Source: Vibrio sp.
GTDB lineage: Bacteria > Pseudomonadota > Gammaproteobacteria > Enterobacterales > Vibrionaceae
Direction of reading: 5' to 3'
NCBI GenBank assembly: GCA_028131545.1
Contig: JAOICL010000005.1
Span: forward strand, 1-64,000
DNA: 64,000 nucleotides
The notes beneath the pieces are model-generated. The model saw nothing but the letters and a program-made list of their open reading frames with translations. It did not search any database and had not been told where the DNA came from. Both the position numbers and the translations under genes were made by a program. Positions 51,871-62,600 of this stretch are shown here, piece after piece; positions within the stretch are counted from its first letter, which is position 1, and every line of letters starts with the position of its first letter.

Positions 51871-52497
51871 CTAAATCCCTAATTCATCTAAGAGAGAGTC
51901 GGTATCATCATTAATCGAACTACTACTTGGTGTCGTATCCTTTGAAAAAATATCGATGAACTCTGTACGATCCATTGCAAATTCAATATAAAAGTTATGA
52001 TGCTGCTGGGTGGTGAAGGAAACTCTTCGTGCTTGTGGTTTATCGAGATTGGAATCAACTTGTAAAGTCACTTGTTGATTCAAAGCCATCATTTTAGGTT
52101 GGCTTTGCGTTATATTAACCTGTAAGGTTTCTTGGATTTGATGTGTAAAATGCCCAATACATTGATTCATTAATTCTCCAAGTACATTCCCTACATCATC
52201 AGAGTTGTGATGAGTGGAGAGCTCTTCTTCGGGAATCCCCATATTGGTCATGTACTGGTGATACACATCCAGAGCGGATTCGCTATTAAAATTAAAAATC
52301 ACAAGCCCCGAAAACCCGCCATCAAAAACAACAAAGCAACCAAAATCAGGTTTTAAGCAGGTTTTGGTTATCTTTTGAACTTTTGTAGAGTGAGAGACAA
52401 CACTACCAGTAGCGGTGGATAATGTATTTGATACACTGGTACATAAAATACGCAGAATATCATCGTGAGTCGTGATGGAATTTTTTTTTGTTGACAC
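51871..52497 (-). CDS. DUF3334 family (CheX/CheC-like) protein
   Basis: 208 residues. Start codon is GTG with AGAGG seven bases upstream; a run of nine A follows five bases later within the fourth to sixth codons. FGCFVVFDGGFSGLVIFNF and DDVGNVLGELMNQCIGHF are the two blocks of the DUF3334 family, which shares the fold of chemotaxis phosphatases CheX/CheC (D/N-x3-E-x2-N active-site pattern, here GELMNQC). A regulatory role toward a receiver protein is inference. Cytoplasmic; monocistronic and divergent from ydiJ. Confidence 0.8.
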   Translation of the reverse strand: MSTKKNSITTHDDILRILCTSVSNTLSTATGSVVSHSTKVQKITKTCLKPDFGCFVVFDGGFSGLVIFNFNSESALDVYHQYMTNMGIPEEELSTHHNSDDVGNVLGELMNQCIGHFTHQIQETLQVNITQSQPKMMALNQQVTLQVDSNLDKPQARRVSFTTQQHHNFYIEFAMDRTEFIDIFSKDTTPSSSSINDDTDSLLDELGI

Positions 52498-52634
52498 AGG
52501 GTTACCTCTAAAACATGAAGATTGTTCGAAAAGCTGCCAGTAAGTATAGCTCGAAAGTGAGAATTAGTTTTTCTCTCGCAATCTTTAGGTTAAAGTAAAA
52601 TACATCTACGGGAATAAATTAAAGCAGGACGCTA

Positions 52635-55600
52635 ATGTTACCGATTTTGAATGAGACACCTCAACTTTCTTCATTGACTCAAGATTACCTTAACCTTCTA
52701 TCGACCTCTGGTTTCTTAGGCGATATTGAAACCAGTTATGCAAGCCGTCTTGCCGTCGCAACAGACAACAGTGTTTATCAACAGTTACCTGCTGCAGTGG
52801 TGTTACCCAAATCAACACAGGATGTAATTCTCCTAGGAGAAATCGCCCACAGCCATGATAAATTTCAATCGATTTCATTTTCACCACGAGGCGGTGGTAC
52901 TGGAACGAATGGTCAATCCCTGACTCATGGCATTATTGTTGATACCACTCGATACATGAATAAAGTTCTTGAAATCAACGAGAAAGAAGGGTGGGCACGA
53001 GTTCAAACCGGAGTGATTAAAGATCAATTAAATGATGCTGTACGACCATTTGGCTACTTTTTTTCTCCCGATCTGTCGACGAGTAATCGTGCAACGATTG
53101 GTGGTATGATTAATACGGATGCCTCAGGCCAAGGTTCATTGCGTTATGGTAAAACGTCAGACCATGTCATTTCATTGCAAGCGGTATTCAGTGACGGTTC
53201 GCAACTAGAAAGTGCATCAAACGTCGCCACAAGTGGTTTTGCACGCTCTGCCGTGACCCAAACTGAGACCATTTGTCGAGATAACCGTAATGAAGTACTT
53301 GAAAAGTTCCCGCCGCTTAATCGCTTCTTAACTGGCTATGATTTAAAACATGCCATTCATGAAGATAATAGTTTTGATTTTACTAGGGTGTTATGCGGTG
53401 CAGAGGGGTCATTAGCCTTTATTACCGAAGCAACACTCAATCTAACACCGATACCGAAACAAAGGGTGTTGGTTAATGTGAAATACGACAGCTTCAATGC
53501 CGCATTGAGAAATGCTCCCTTTATGGTAGAAGCAGAAGCCCTTTCAGTTGAAACGATTGATTCCAAAGTCTTGAATCTAGCAAAAGAAGATATTGTTTGG
53601 TCGACCGTGAGTGACTTATTTACTGATGTTGAAGGCAAAATCATGCTAGGCATTAATATGGTGGAATTTGCTGGTGATGATATCCCTTCAGTAATGAATC
53701 AAGTCAGTGGATTAACACGCAAGATCGATGCTCTTATGGAAGATGGAACAGCGGGGATCATTGGCTATCAAGTGTGCGACGATCTTGCTGGCATTAATAA
53801 AATTTATACTATGCGAAAGAAGGCAGTAGGTTTGTTAGGTGCAACAAAAGGAGCCGCTAAACCGATTGCTTTTGCCGAAGATACTTGTGTTCCTCCTGAA
53901 AATCTAGCTGACTTCATTGTTGAATTTAGAGAATTACTGGATCAACATGGGCTGCATTATGGCATGTTTGGGCATGTTGATGCCGGTGTCTTACATGTTC
54001 GACCCGCCTTAGATATGTGTGATCCTGACCAAGAAGCACTCATGCATCAAATATCCGATGAAGTTGTAAAATTAGTGGCTAAATATGGCGGCTTAATGTG
54101 GGGAGAACATGGAAAAGGATATCGTTCAGAGTATGGACCTGCATTCTTTGGTGATTACCTCTTTAATGAATTACGAAAAGTTAAGGGAGCATGTGACCCC
54201 CTTAACCGAATGAACCCAGGGAAAGTGTGTACCCCTTACGAATCTGAAGCGCAATTAGTTAAAGTTAATAGTGTAAAACGTGGGACTTACGATAGACAAA
54301 TTCCTATTACGGTGCGAGATAGCTTCACTCCGGCTATGGAATGTAATGGTAATGGGTTATGTTTTAATTATGATACGGCATCCCCTATGTGCCCATCGAT
54401 GAAAGTATCCTACGATCGCAGGCACTCGCCAAAGGGACGAGCGGGTTTGGTTCGAGAATGGCTGAGGCAGCTTTCGGAGAAAGGGGTCGATATTTTAGAT
54501 TTGGAGAAAAATTCACTGCAATCGACATCTTCAATTAAATTAATGATTGATAGAATCAGACATACCGTCAATAAACGCCACCATTATGACTTTTCTCATG
54601 AAGTCTTTGAGGCGTTAAATGGCTGTTTAGCGTGTAAAGCGTGCGCGAGTCAATGTCCTATTAAAGTCGATGTTCCGAGCTTTCGCTCTCGATTTATGAA
54701 TCTCTATTACACGCGTTACCAACGACCGATAAAAGATTATTTAGTGGCCAATATTGAGAATGCTTTACCCTATCTAGCAAGATACCCTCAATTGAGTAAT
54801 CGTATGCTGAATAATGTGGTATCACAAAAAGTATCAAAACACTGGGTAGGGTTTGTTGATGCACCCATGTTATCGACACCTAATTTATCTAAAAGATTAA
54901 AACATATAGACACGTTAGATATATCAAAATTTCAGCGTTTATCTGAACAAGAACGTGCGAATAAAGTCATTATCGTGCAAGACCCTTTTACCAGTTTTTA
55001 TGAAGCACAGCTGATTGAAGATTTTGTGTCATTGATTCTCAAGTTAGGTAAGACACCGGTAATATTACCTTTTAAACCGAATGGTAAAGCTCAGCATGTA
55101 AAAGGGTTTTTACAGCAATTTGCTAAAACTGCTCAATCAACAGCGGAATACCTAAATGAGGTAGCCGATTTAGGTGTGCCTCTGGTGGGTGTCGATGCTG
55201 CGTTAGTGTTGTGTTATAGAGATGAATATAACGAAGTTCTTGCTGAACAGCGCGGTGATTTTAATGTTCAGCTTGCCCATGAATGGTTAGTGTCAGAAAT
55301 CTCGGACCGTAAGGTGAGCAAGTCGGTAAATACAGAAGAATCGTATTATTTACTAGGACATTGTACGGAAAAGACCAAGTTACCTAATACCGAAAAGGAA
55401 TGGGTGGCTATTTTTAAACATTCAGGGTTAGACTTAACGATCGTACCAGTTGGGTGTTGTGGTATGGCAGGGACCTTTGGTCATGAAGTCGACAAGCTTC
55501 AGACATCGAATGATATTTATAATTTAAGCTGGCAAGCCGCTTTAGATAGATTACCAAAAGAACACTGCCTAATGACGGGGTATTCTTGCCGTAGTCAAGT

Positions 55601-55661
55601 TAAACGATTTGAAGGGTATCAGCCTAAGCATCCTATCCAAATTTTAAATCAAAACCTTTAG
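52635..55661 (+). CDS. ydiJ: FAD/Fe-S D-2-hydroxyacid dehydrogenase YdiJ
   Basis: 1008 residues. The N-terminal FAD-binding domain (PRGGGTGTNGQSLTHGIIVD, NRATIGGMINTDASGQGSLRYG) and FAD-oxidase C domain are followed by Fe-S domains: CNGNGLCFNYDTASPMCPSM, then CLACKACASQCPIKVDVPSFR. A C-terminal CCG-type domain includes VPVGCCGMAGTFGHE. This architecture is that of YdiJ, an oxidoreductase acting on D-2-hydroxyglutarate or D-lactate-like acids and passing electrons on. AGGA lies seven bases before the ATG. Monocistronic with a terminator-like hairpin downstream. Confidence 0.92.
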   Translation: MLPILNETPQLSSLTQDYLNLLSTSGFLGDIETSYASRLAVATDNSVYQQLPAAVVLPKSTQDVILLGEIAHSHDKFQSISFSPRGGGTGTNGQSLTHGIIVDTTRYMNKVLEINEKEGWARVQTGVIKDQLNDAVRPFGYFFSPDLSTSNRATIGGMINTDASGQGSLRYGKTSDHVISLQAVFSDGSQLESASNVATSGFARSAVTQTETICRDNRNEVLEKFPPLNRFLTGYDLKHAIHEDNSFDFTRVLCGAEGSLAFITEATLNLTPIPKQRVLVNVKYDSFNAALRNAPFMVEAEALSVETIDSKVLNLAKEDIVWSTVSDLFTDVEGKIMLGINMVEFAGDDIPSVMNQVSGLTRKIDALMEDGTAGIIGYQVCDDLAGINKIYTMRKKAVGLLGATKGAAKPIAFAEDTCVPPENLADFIVEFRELLDQHGLHYGMFGHVDAGVLHVRPALDMCDPDQEALMHQISDEVVKLVAKYGGLMWGEHGKGYRSEYGPAFFGDYLFNELRKVKGACDPLNRMNPGKVCTPYESEAQLVKVNSVKRGTYDRQIPITVRDSFTPAMECNGNGLCFNYDTASPMCPSMKVSYDRRHSPKGRAGLVREWLRQLSEKGVDILDLEKNSLQSTSSIKLMIDRIRHTVNKRHHYDFSHEVFEALNGCLACKACASQCPIKVDVPSFRSRFMNLYYTRYQRPIKDYLVANIENALPYLARYPQLSNRMLNNVVSQKVSKHWVGFVDAPMLSTPNLSKRLKHIDTLDISKFQRLSEQERANKVIIVQDPFTSFYEAQLIEDFVSLILKLGKTPVILPFKPNGKAQHVKGFLQQFAKTAQSTAEYLNEVADLGVPLVGVDAALVLCYRDEYNEVLAEQRGDFNVQLAHEWLVSEISDRKVSKSVNTEESYYLLGHCTEKTKLPNTEKEWVAIFKHSGLDLTIVPVGCCGMAGTFGHEVDKLQTSNDIYNLSWQAALDRLPKEHCLMTGYSCRSQVKRFEGYQPKHPIQILNQNL

Positions 55662-55725
55662 AGAAAAGCATCAGTGTGCTGGCTATCGTCTTTTATTGAC
55701 AAAGTACATTGAATATAACTAGTAA

Positions 55726-55751
55726 AACAGAGAGCATTACTGCTCTTTGTT
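55726..55751. terminator. Convergent terminator after ydiJ
   Basis: AACAGAGAGCA pairs with TGCTCTTTGTT with one mismatch and a 4-base loop, flanked by A and T. Confidence 0.7.
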
Positions 55752-55806
55752 TAGATTTTAAGGTATTAGTTCGTTGATGACAGCACTTTCAAGGTGATTG
55801 TCATCA

Positions 55807-56295
55807 TTAACTATTGACGCTTTGATCAACAAACGAGTCATTTAATTCGTGAATCACTTCGTATGGAATATATAGACGCTCGGAGCCTGATTCGAAATGT
55901 ACATTGACTTCATAACAACCAGCATACTCTTTACTGGTTGTGATTATTTCACCATATCCTTCCGATGTCAGGACAGTATCACCAGAGAAAAATAGTGGGC
56001 GGATATTATGGCGCATCATCCAATGAGCAACTTCTCTACGGAGTAGTTGGCTGACTGAATAAATAAATAAATCAAAAGATAAAATGGATTTTAGGTCATT
56101 TGGTATATCGCTTTCGGTATGTTCATTGAGAAATTGAATTAGCTCAAATGAATCGTCAAACTTCGTCGCATTTTTGAAGAGTAAGCGACCTGCTGATTTT
56201 GATAGCACCATTGAATGAGTAATATCTTCAACCAGCATAAATAGGCTAGTAAAAGATGGTGTGGTTGGTCGTGCTGGAATTGAGCTTGACGGCAT
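55807..56295 (-). CDS. Unrecognised cytoplasmic protein with SH3-like C-terminal part
   Basis: 162 residues. The N-terminal half is helical (TSLFMLVEDITHSMVLSKSAGRLLF, LLRREVAHWMMRHNI). The C-terminal half, GDTVLTSEGYGEIITTSKEYAGCYEVNVHFESG...LYIPYEVI, has the beta-turn pattern of a small SH3/KOW-like barrel, as in DUF domains that read nucleic acid or protein. I do not recognise the family. It precedes the BLUF gene on the same strand by 80 bases, so the pair may be one transcript. Confidence 0.55.
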   Translation of the reverse strand: MPSSSIPARPTTPSFTSLFMLVEDITHSMVLSKSAGRLLFKNATKFDDSFELIQFLNEHTESDIPNDLKSILSFDLFIYSVSQLLRREVAHWMMRHNIRPLFFSGDTVLTSEGYGEIITTSKEYAGCYEVNVHFESGSERLYIPYEVIHELNDSFVDQSVNS

Positions 56296-56374
56296 AACAA
56301 TGCTCCAAATGTATTGGTAATTAGGTAATGATTAAATCCTAGTCGTTGCAAATGTCAGTATTGTTAATGTTGGG

Positions 56375-56839
56375 TCAAGTCTGATTAAGTGTAATTAATT
56401 CATTTTGCTTCTCTGCGACACGTTGGATAAAACATTTTATATCTTCACTCCATTTTTCTGTTGAGTAGTTGGGTGTTGGTCCACTAAGGAGCGTATCTAT
56501 AAGGTGGCTTTCTATATCGATATGAGATAAATCGGATTGTTTAATCCATTCCATATCCCATGTGAAAAATAATTTCCTATCGATGTCTTCAATAATGAGA
56601 TCGCAGAAGATGCGATGCCGAGCATCTGACTCTATTGAGCTATACAGTTCATCAATGCTTGATTCGTCTCCTTCAATATACTGAAAGAAAATAGTATCTT
56701 GAAAGTATAAAAATCCAGTAATGCCATGCTTTTGATTGTTCAGTTGCGCATGTAGAGATAAGGCAGAAAGCCCCTTAGATAAAAATTCGGCACTTGCTTG
56801 GCTAACATAAACGATAGATTTCATCATACTCTCACTCAT
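56375..56839 (-). CDS. BLUF-domain blue-light sensor protein
   Basis: 154 residues, essentially a single BLUF domain. FAD-binding features: Tyr in IVYVSQAS (the photoactive Tyr position), Asn in LNNQKHGITGFLYF, and Gln in TIFFQYIEGDE (the photoactive Gln position), with RKLFFTWDMEWI at the end of the domain. The start could also be at one of the internal Met codons just before IVYVSQ. It has no output domain, so it must act on a partner protein. It is divergent from a REC-GGDEF-EAL-like gene, the type of partner BLUF proteins commonly regulate. Confidence 0.88.
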   Translation of the reverse strand: MSESMMKSIVYVSQASAEFLSKGLSALSLHAQLNNQKHGITGFLYFQDTIFFQYIEGDESSIDELYSSIESDARHRIFCDLIIEDIDRKLFFTWDMEWIKQSDLSHIDIESHLIDTLLSGPTPNYSTEKWSEDIKCFIQRVAEKQNELITLNQT

Positions 56840-57065
56840 TCTAAATCACTCACTAATCATAGTTAATCAAGGCATGTTCGCAAGTGAAGCGAATTGAATT
56901 TTTGGTTGATATAGACATCAAAGTTAACGACATTCACATAATTTATTCTGGAAGGTGTTTGTATTCAATGAAGATTATAAAGAACTTTATTTAAATATTT
57001 TGAAGGAAGAACAGATAAATAAAACTTAGCTACAATTACTGTATCGTTTTGGAGTTGATATAATT

Positions 57066-58766
57066 ATGAATATTCTACTAGTTGATGATTCTCACATAGA
57101 CAGAGAAGTGATTAAGCTAGCGCTAAGTGAGCATGCTCAACCTTACCAAATACAGGAGTCGGATAGTGTGGCCATGGCATTAAATTGCCTAAGTAATTCC
57201 TCGTTTGATCTTATTTTATTGGATTATAACCTGATCGATGGTGAAGGTTCCAAAGTTTTAAACATGCTGATTGAACAGCGAGAAAAATATCATTCAGCAC
57301 CTGTTATTATGCTCAGTCATTTTGAACGTTCAGAGATCGCTATTAAATGTATTCAGTTAGGAGCAGAGGATTTTCTTATTAAAAAGGAAGCGACATCTGA
57401 TCGTCTCCGTCGAGCCATATTTCAAGCTACGACACGCTATTCTTTAAAGGAAAAACTCACGGATTCGCTGCAACTAACGAGAGAGTTAGCTGAGCGAGAC
57501 CAATTAACTAATTTGATGAATCGTTGGGTTTTTGAAAATGCTGTAGAGCAAGATATTGCCAACAGTAATGGGATGTTCATCGGTTCCCTATTGATTTTTG
57601 ACGTTGATAATTTTAAGCACATAAATGATACCTACGGACATTATTTAGGCGATGCCGTTTTAAAATTTATTGCCTCTTCATTCCAGTCACTTCTTAATGA
57701 AGAAGAGCATTTTTCTCGTTTAGGTGGGGATGAATTTGCTATTTTCCTACAAGATGACCCGACATTTATACGCACTAAACATATTATAGAGCTCATGAAG
57801 GAGCAGCTATTAGAAGATGTGGTGGTATTAGGGGTTGATCTTAATTTATCCGTGAGTATTGGTGCATTTTCTGGGAATCAATTGGAAGAAGAGATATCAA
57901 AAAGTAAAATAATGCGATATGCCGATATTGCTATGTATCGTTCGAAATTAAAAAAAGGAACGGTTTCAACTTATTACGATACGGCTTTTCAAGATGAACT
58001 CGATAATAAAAAGAAAATGCTAGCATTGGTGGATGAAGCCATTGATACAGAAGCTTTCTATCTTGAATATCAACCCATTATAAATAGAGCAGGTGAGAGC
58101 ATTTCAGGATGCGAAGTGTTAATCAGAGGTAAAGTAGGAGAGGTGCAGCTACGGCCGGATATTTTTATTCCGATAGCAGAAGAGACTAATCGTATTGATA
58201 TCATTGGACGTTGGGTGATTAAAACAGCATTTGAGCAATACCATAATTGGAAAAATGTACTTCCAGAACACTTTATATTGAGTATCAACTTATCGGTGAA
58301 ACAGCTATTAAAACCGACCTTTTTAGGCTGGGTTAAAAAGACATTAAGGCAATATGAAATAGAAGCGGACAAAATAGAATTTGAAGTAACGGAAACCGCA
58401 GTCATTGATGATATCGATTTAGTATCAGAACGCTTGAATGAGTTGAGAGAGGTGGGTTTTCATATTGCGCTTGATGACTTTGGAACAGGGTATTCATCGA
58501 TATCTCATTTAAGCCATCTTCCCTTTGATACGATTAAAGTGGATAAAAGTATTGTACCTACTGATGCTTCAACAGAAAAGCAGCTAAGACTGTTTAAAAG
58601 TTTGGTGCAATTAATTAAAAATCTAGAATGTACCTCGATAGTGGAGGGAGTTGAAACAAAATTAACGGTGCAGATTTGTCGGATGCAAGAAGTTGATCTT
58701 CTACAGGGGTATTACTTTTCTAGGCCAGTGTCAGCAGATAATTTTGCTGAGCAATACTTACATTAA
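57066..58766 (+). CDS. REC-GGDEF-EAL-type protein with EVL variant
   Basis: 566 residues. The receiver (MNILLVDDSHID, phospho-acceptor Asp53 in ILLDYNLI) is followed by a GGDEF domain with intact GGDEF (220-224, SRLGGDEFAIFL), and an EAL domain whose signature is EVL (Glu350-Val-Leu in GCEVLIRG). The Glu that binds metal is kept, as are DDFGTGYSS and KVDKSIV, so phosphodiesterase activity remains possible but is less certain. It shares the domain order and many motifs with the protein at 4.6 kb but lacks a nearby histidine kinase; the BLUF gene is its divergent neighbour. Confidence 0.88.
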   Translation: MNILLVDDSHIDREVIKLALSEHAQPYQIQESDSVAMALNCLSNSSFDLILLDYNLIDGEGSKVLNMLIEQREKYHSAPVIMLSHFERSEIAIKCIQLGAEDFLIKKEATSDRLRRAIFQATTRYSLKEKLTDSLQLTRELAERDQLTNLMNRWVFENAVEQDIANSNGMFIGSLLIFDVDNFKHINDTYGHYLGDAVLKFIASSFQSLLNEEEHFSRLGGDEFAIFLQDDPTFIRTKHIIELMKEQLLEDVVVLGVDLNLSVSIGAFSGNQLEEEISKSKIMRYADIAMYRSKLKKGTVSTYYDTAFQDELDNKKKMLALVDEAIDTEAFYLEYQPIINRAGESISGCEVLIRGKVGEVQLRPDIFIPIAEETNRIDIIGRWVIKTAFEQYHNWKNVLPEHFILSINLSVKQLLKPTFLGWVKKTLRQYEIEADKIEFEVTETAVIDDIDLVSERLNELREVGFHIALDDFGTGYSSISHLSHLPFDTIKVDKSIVPTDASTEKQLRLFKSLVQLIKNLECTSIVEGVETKLTVQICRMQEVDLLQGYYFSRPVSADNFAEQYLH

Positions 58767-59049
58767 AGAGAGCGTTCCTTACTGTAATCTGTTGTAACGA
58801 GAATTTTCTGTTGCATCTAAAGTTTTGCATGAGATCAAAGATACATTTTGATAATGCTGGCATTATATAGATTATGGAAGTATCTATGAAATAAGTCATA
58901 CTCGTTTGTCATAGTGTGTTTTGCGTTAATTCTTATTTGTGACATGTAATCCAAATGATGAATTTAAGCATGTTGATTTGAAATTGTGTTTGTATATGAC
59001 CTTCATTCATGGACTCCTAAGATTGTTTATTTATGTAAAGGATAGATCA

Positions 59050-59391
59050 ATGAAAGGCATCGTCGTAAAAGCACATCGTTCAAAATACCCTGATCCTATA
59101 GAGTTTAATTCCGGTGAAAAAGTCATACTAGCCTACTTAAACAGAGAAGCATTCGGTTGGGTTAAAGTTAAAACTCAAGATAAAAAATGTGGTTGGGTTC
59201 CGACAGAATTGATTGATATTAATGAATATGAAAGCACGGCCATTACTAGGCGAAATTATAATTCACGAGAATTAAATTCGTGCGTGGATGATATGATCGA
59301 GATTGTTGAAGAATTAAATAGTTGGTATTTAGCCGCGAATCAATTAGGAGAAGTCGGTTGGTTACCTGCCCGCAAAGTATCTTTAGCATAA
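59050..59391 (+). CDS. Small protein with two SH3-like domains
   Basis: 113 residues from MKGIVVKAHRSKYPDP, with AAAGGA eight bases upstream; the track adds 37 unsupported residues. The first SH3-like domain (VVKAHRSKYPDPIEFNSGEKVILA...GWVKVKTQDKKCGWVPTELIDI) and the second (AITRRNYNSRELNSCVDDMIEIVEELNSWYLAANQLGEVGWLPARKVSL) share the W-x-x-G-W-V/L-P pattern of variant SH3 domains, each with a GWxP turn. No signal peptide. Function unknown; such small SH3 pairs bind proline-rich or peptidoglycan ligands in other contexts. Monocistronic. Confidence 0.75.
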   Translation: MKGIVVKAHRSKYPDPIEFNSGEKVILAYLNREAFGWVKVKTQDKKCGWVPTELIDINEYESTAITRRNYNSRELNSCVDDMIEIVEELNSWYLAANQLGEVGWLPARKVSLA

Positions 59392-59431
59392 GGTTATTTT
59401 ACTATTAGCTAAAATTGGTTGAATTTATGTT

Positions 59432-59460
59432 AAAGCCATTCATTTATGAATGGCTTTTTT
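59432..59460 (+). terminator. Rho-independent terminator
   Basis: AAAGCCATTCAT/ATGAATGGCTTT stem followed by TTT directly after the small SH3 gene. Confidence 0.9.
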
Positions 59461-59545
59461 CATATTTATTAATTGATATTTCTTTAGAATGGTATTGAGA
59501 TTTAAATGAAATCCTATAGGTTAAATTAACTTTGGTTGTTGTTAT

Positions 59546-59561
59546 TGTGATTCAAATCACA
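59546..59561 (+). promoter_or_regulatory. CRP-type operator
   Basis: TGTGATTCAAATCACA is a perfect match to TGTGA-N6-TCACA, with a palindromic spacer. It lies 76 bases upstream of the large secreted protein, so that gene is probably under cAMP-CRP control. Confidence 0.8.
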
Positions 59562-59636
59562 TTTGTAGTTATTTTTTGAGCGAAAAGTGAGTGGTGCTCT
59601 AGATTTAGATCACAAAGCGTACAAAGGGTATTTCTC

Positions 59637-62600
59637 ATGTCCAAAGCACTTACTTTCACAGTTTTAGCAACGTCGGTTGCAGCAAGCTTTTCAGTTTCAG
59701 CCGCTGAAGAGTGGCAAGGAAAAAGTTATGGGGGTGGCTCCCAAGTTTGTTATGACAATAATCTTTATGAAGCAAAATGGTGGGCAAGTTCTAGTACCAC
59801 ACCCGATCCCAATGGACCAACCAATGAAAATCAACCCGGTTGGGGTACTCAGCCTTGGCTTTTGATAGAAGGCTCTTCAGAATGTGCTACTGATCCAGAA
59901 CCAGAAAATAACCCACCGATAATTCAAGTCAGTACCCTTTTAAACCTCACATCTCCACTGTCTGATTATCAATTACAAGCAACCGCAACCGATCTTGATA
60001 ACGATACTTTATCCTATGTATGGACAAAAATATCAGGTTCTAACGACGTGAGTATGGCAGGTAGTTCGACCGCATCACCTCGTATTAGCATCCCTTCGTT
60101 GGAAAGTAATCAAACATTTGTGTATCAACTTGAAGTGAGTGATGGCACAGCCACAGTGAGTGAGACGATTACACTGCAGATTCAGGCTGATCCAGAAACG
60201 CTGAACTCGGAGCCGATTGCTAATGTTGTTCAAAGTGTTCTATCCGTTCAATCTCCAAGCAATAATGTTCAATTAGATGCATCAAACTCCTATGACCCTG
60301 ATAGCGACGCTTTATCCTTTATTTGGTCACAAGTATCTGGGCCGACGGTTTCAATTCAAAATCAAACCAGTGCAGTTGCGATGATTAACATCCCTGAGCT
60401 GCAAGAAGATGCTAACTATACATTTAAAGTGGCTGTCAGTGATGGTGAATTAACATCCGAAAAAACGGTCACGGTTCAGGCGACAACAGTCACTGTTAAT
60501 ATCGCACCAGTATTGAGCTGGGAGAAAGCGAAATTGAAATCTGCGGCCGGAAGAGTCGTTTCATTTAATATTTCGGTTGAAGATGAGCAACCGAGTCAAA
60601 TGAAGTACAGATGGAAACAAACAGTAGGGGATTTATCCATCCCGATAGAAAATAATAATGCGTTAGACGCTAAGTTTGATTTACGTGGTGCTAGTGCTGG
60701 TGACTATAAATTCCGTTTAGTTGCGACTGACTCAGAAGGATTAAAAGCGAAAAAAACATTTACGGTGACAGTGAATGATACAGCCATCAGTAATGGTTCA
60801 TTTATTGGTAAAACGTATCGCGAAATGATCACTGATGAATCGGCAGATGAATTTCATTTTACCGTATCCATTAATGATATTGGCCTCGTGTCCCCAGAGG
60901 TGATTGATTGTGTTGTTGAACTCAGTAATGTAACCAATGGCCGACTTGCAGAAGCCTTGGCAGAATGCATAAATACACAGTCGGATCTTATTCAAATTGG
61001 CCAAAAGCAAGAAGATGGTTCACTCCTTGTTGTACGCAGTAATAGTGCGAATAAAATTTGGGCAATGACCAATACAATGAGCGTTGATGTTGAATTTAAA
61101 GAACCTTTAATTGAGCAAGGTTCGGTAACTTTTAGTTATCCACCAACGGCTATTGTGACCGACTGGACAGGAAACTCACGAGAGGTAGATACCTTTGCAG
61201 AGGCCGCTTTAAATGAACATTTTGAAGCTACATTTACAAGCCAATCAGGTGATGTTTTTAGTTTTAATAGTCAAGTTGGTTCTGATTTTTCAGCCAATTT
61301 AAAGCCAGGAACTTATCAGTTATGGATAGAAATGCAAGGTGCTTGGCAAAGTATTAACTCTTTACAAACGATTAATATCATCGATGATCAAATAGAAAAC
61401 ATTGAAGTATTTGTTAAGCCTTCAATTGATACCGATACCTTATCAGCAGTTGGTAATGTGAGTATAGAGCCGATTATCGATGGTATTTTTCAACCTCGTC
61501 AAATGGTGTATGGGGATGGGTATTTATTTGTTGGTGCTTCTGCGATTTTTGATGAATATGGGGACAGAGGCAATAAAGTTTACGCGGTTCCATTTGATCA
61601 CACAACAGGGGAGGTCGGCACCCCGATTATCCTTGCTGATGAACTATTAGAGGGCCATGGTGTTGCTTATCGTAATGGTCATCTGTATTACTCTACAGCC
61701 ATGCACATTATGGTGATAAAAGATGTATTAACTCAGTTATCAACGCCAATACCTGAAATTGTTACTGCGTTACCAGCAGCAGAGGGTAACTTTGAATTAC
61801 TGAGTAATGCACAAAGAAACATTGGTTTATTTTGGCACCAAAAACACACATTAAAATTTAACTCTCAAGATCCGAATGATGCTTCGTTATACGTTTCCAT
61901 TGGTTCTCCTTGTAATGTTTGTATTATTGATGAAGAGCCGGAATACGGAACCATAGTTAAAATTGACGTTGAAACCGGAGAAAGTCATATTGTCGCTAAT
62001 GGTATTCGAAATACCGTTGGTTTTGATTGGGATCCTGAAACCGGTGACATTTGGTTTACGGATAATAATCGTCAAATATCGGATAATACCCCAGTGTATT
62101 ACCCTGGTGAAATAAATAAGATTTTAGCGTCAGATCTTGAACAAAATACGGTACCTCACTTTGGATTCCCATACCTTTCAGGTATTAGTACCAGCGGATT
62201 AACGAAAGAGCAATTTGCCGGAACATCAAGCACATCAGGTGTTAATTATTTACCTGAAGGAGCGATATTCACCGACTTACAAGAAAACGAGATCAACCTA
62301 AGTGATTACCATGCTCCAGAATTCGAACTTGAAGCGGGCTCTGCGGCATTAGGTTTACAGTTTTGGCAGCCTAATACCGAGTCATCAAATCGCTCTATAA
62401 TCTATGCTACGCATGGTCCTGGTGATGGCGACCGTGCGGGTTATGAATTGCGTCAGTTAACTCTGGATTCAGTGGGTTCTCCTATTTTTGATAAGGCATT
62501 AGTCACAGGGTTCAAACAATCGGGTGGTATTGTCGGTAAACCAGTAGAAATGCTGACATTACCCGATAATTCAATGCTTGTATCTGATGACCATGGTAAT

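Noticed and set aside
59677-59865. 62-residue plus-strand ORF
   Set aside because: Out of phase with the large secreted protein that starts at 59637 and covers it.
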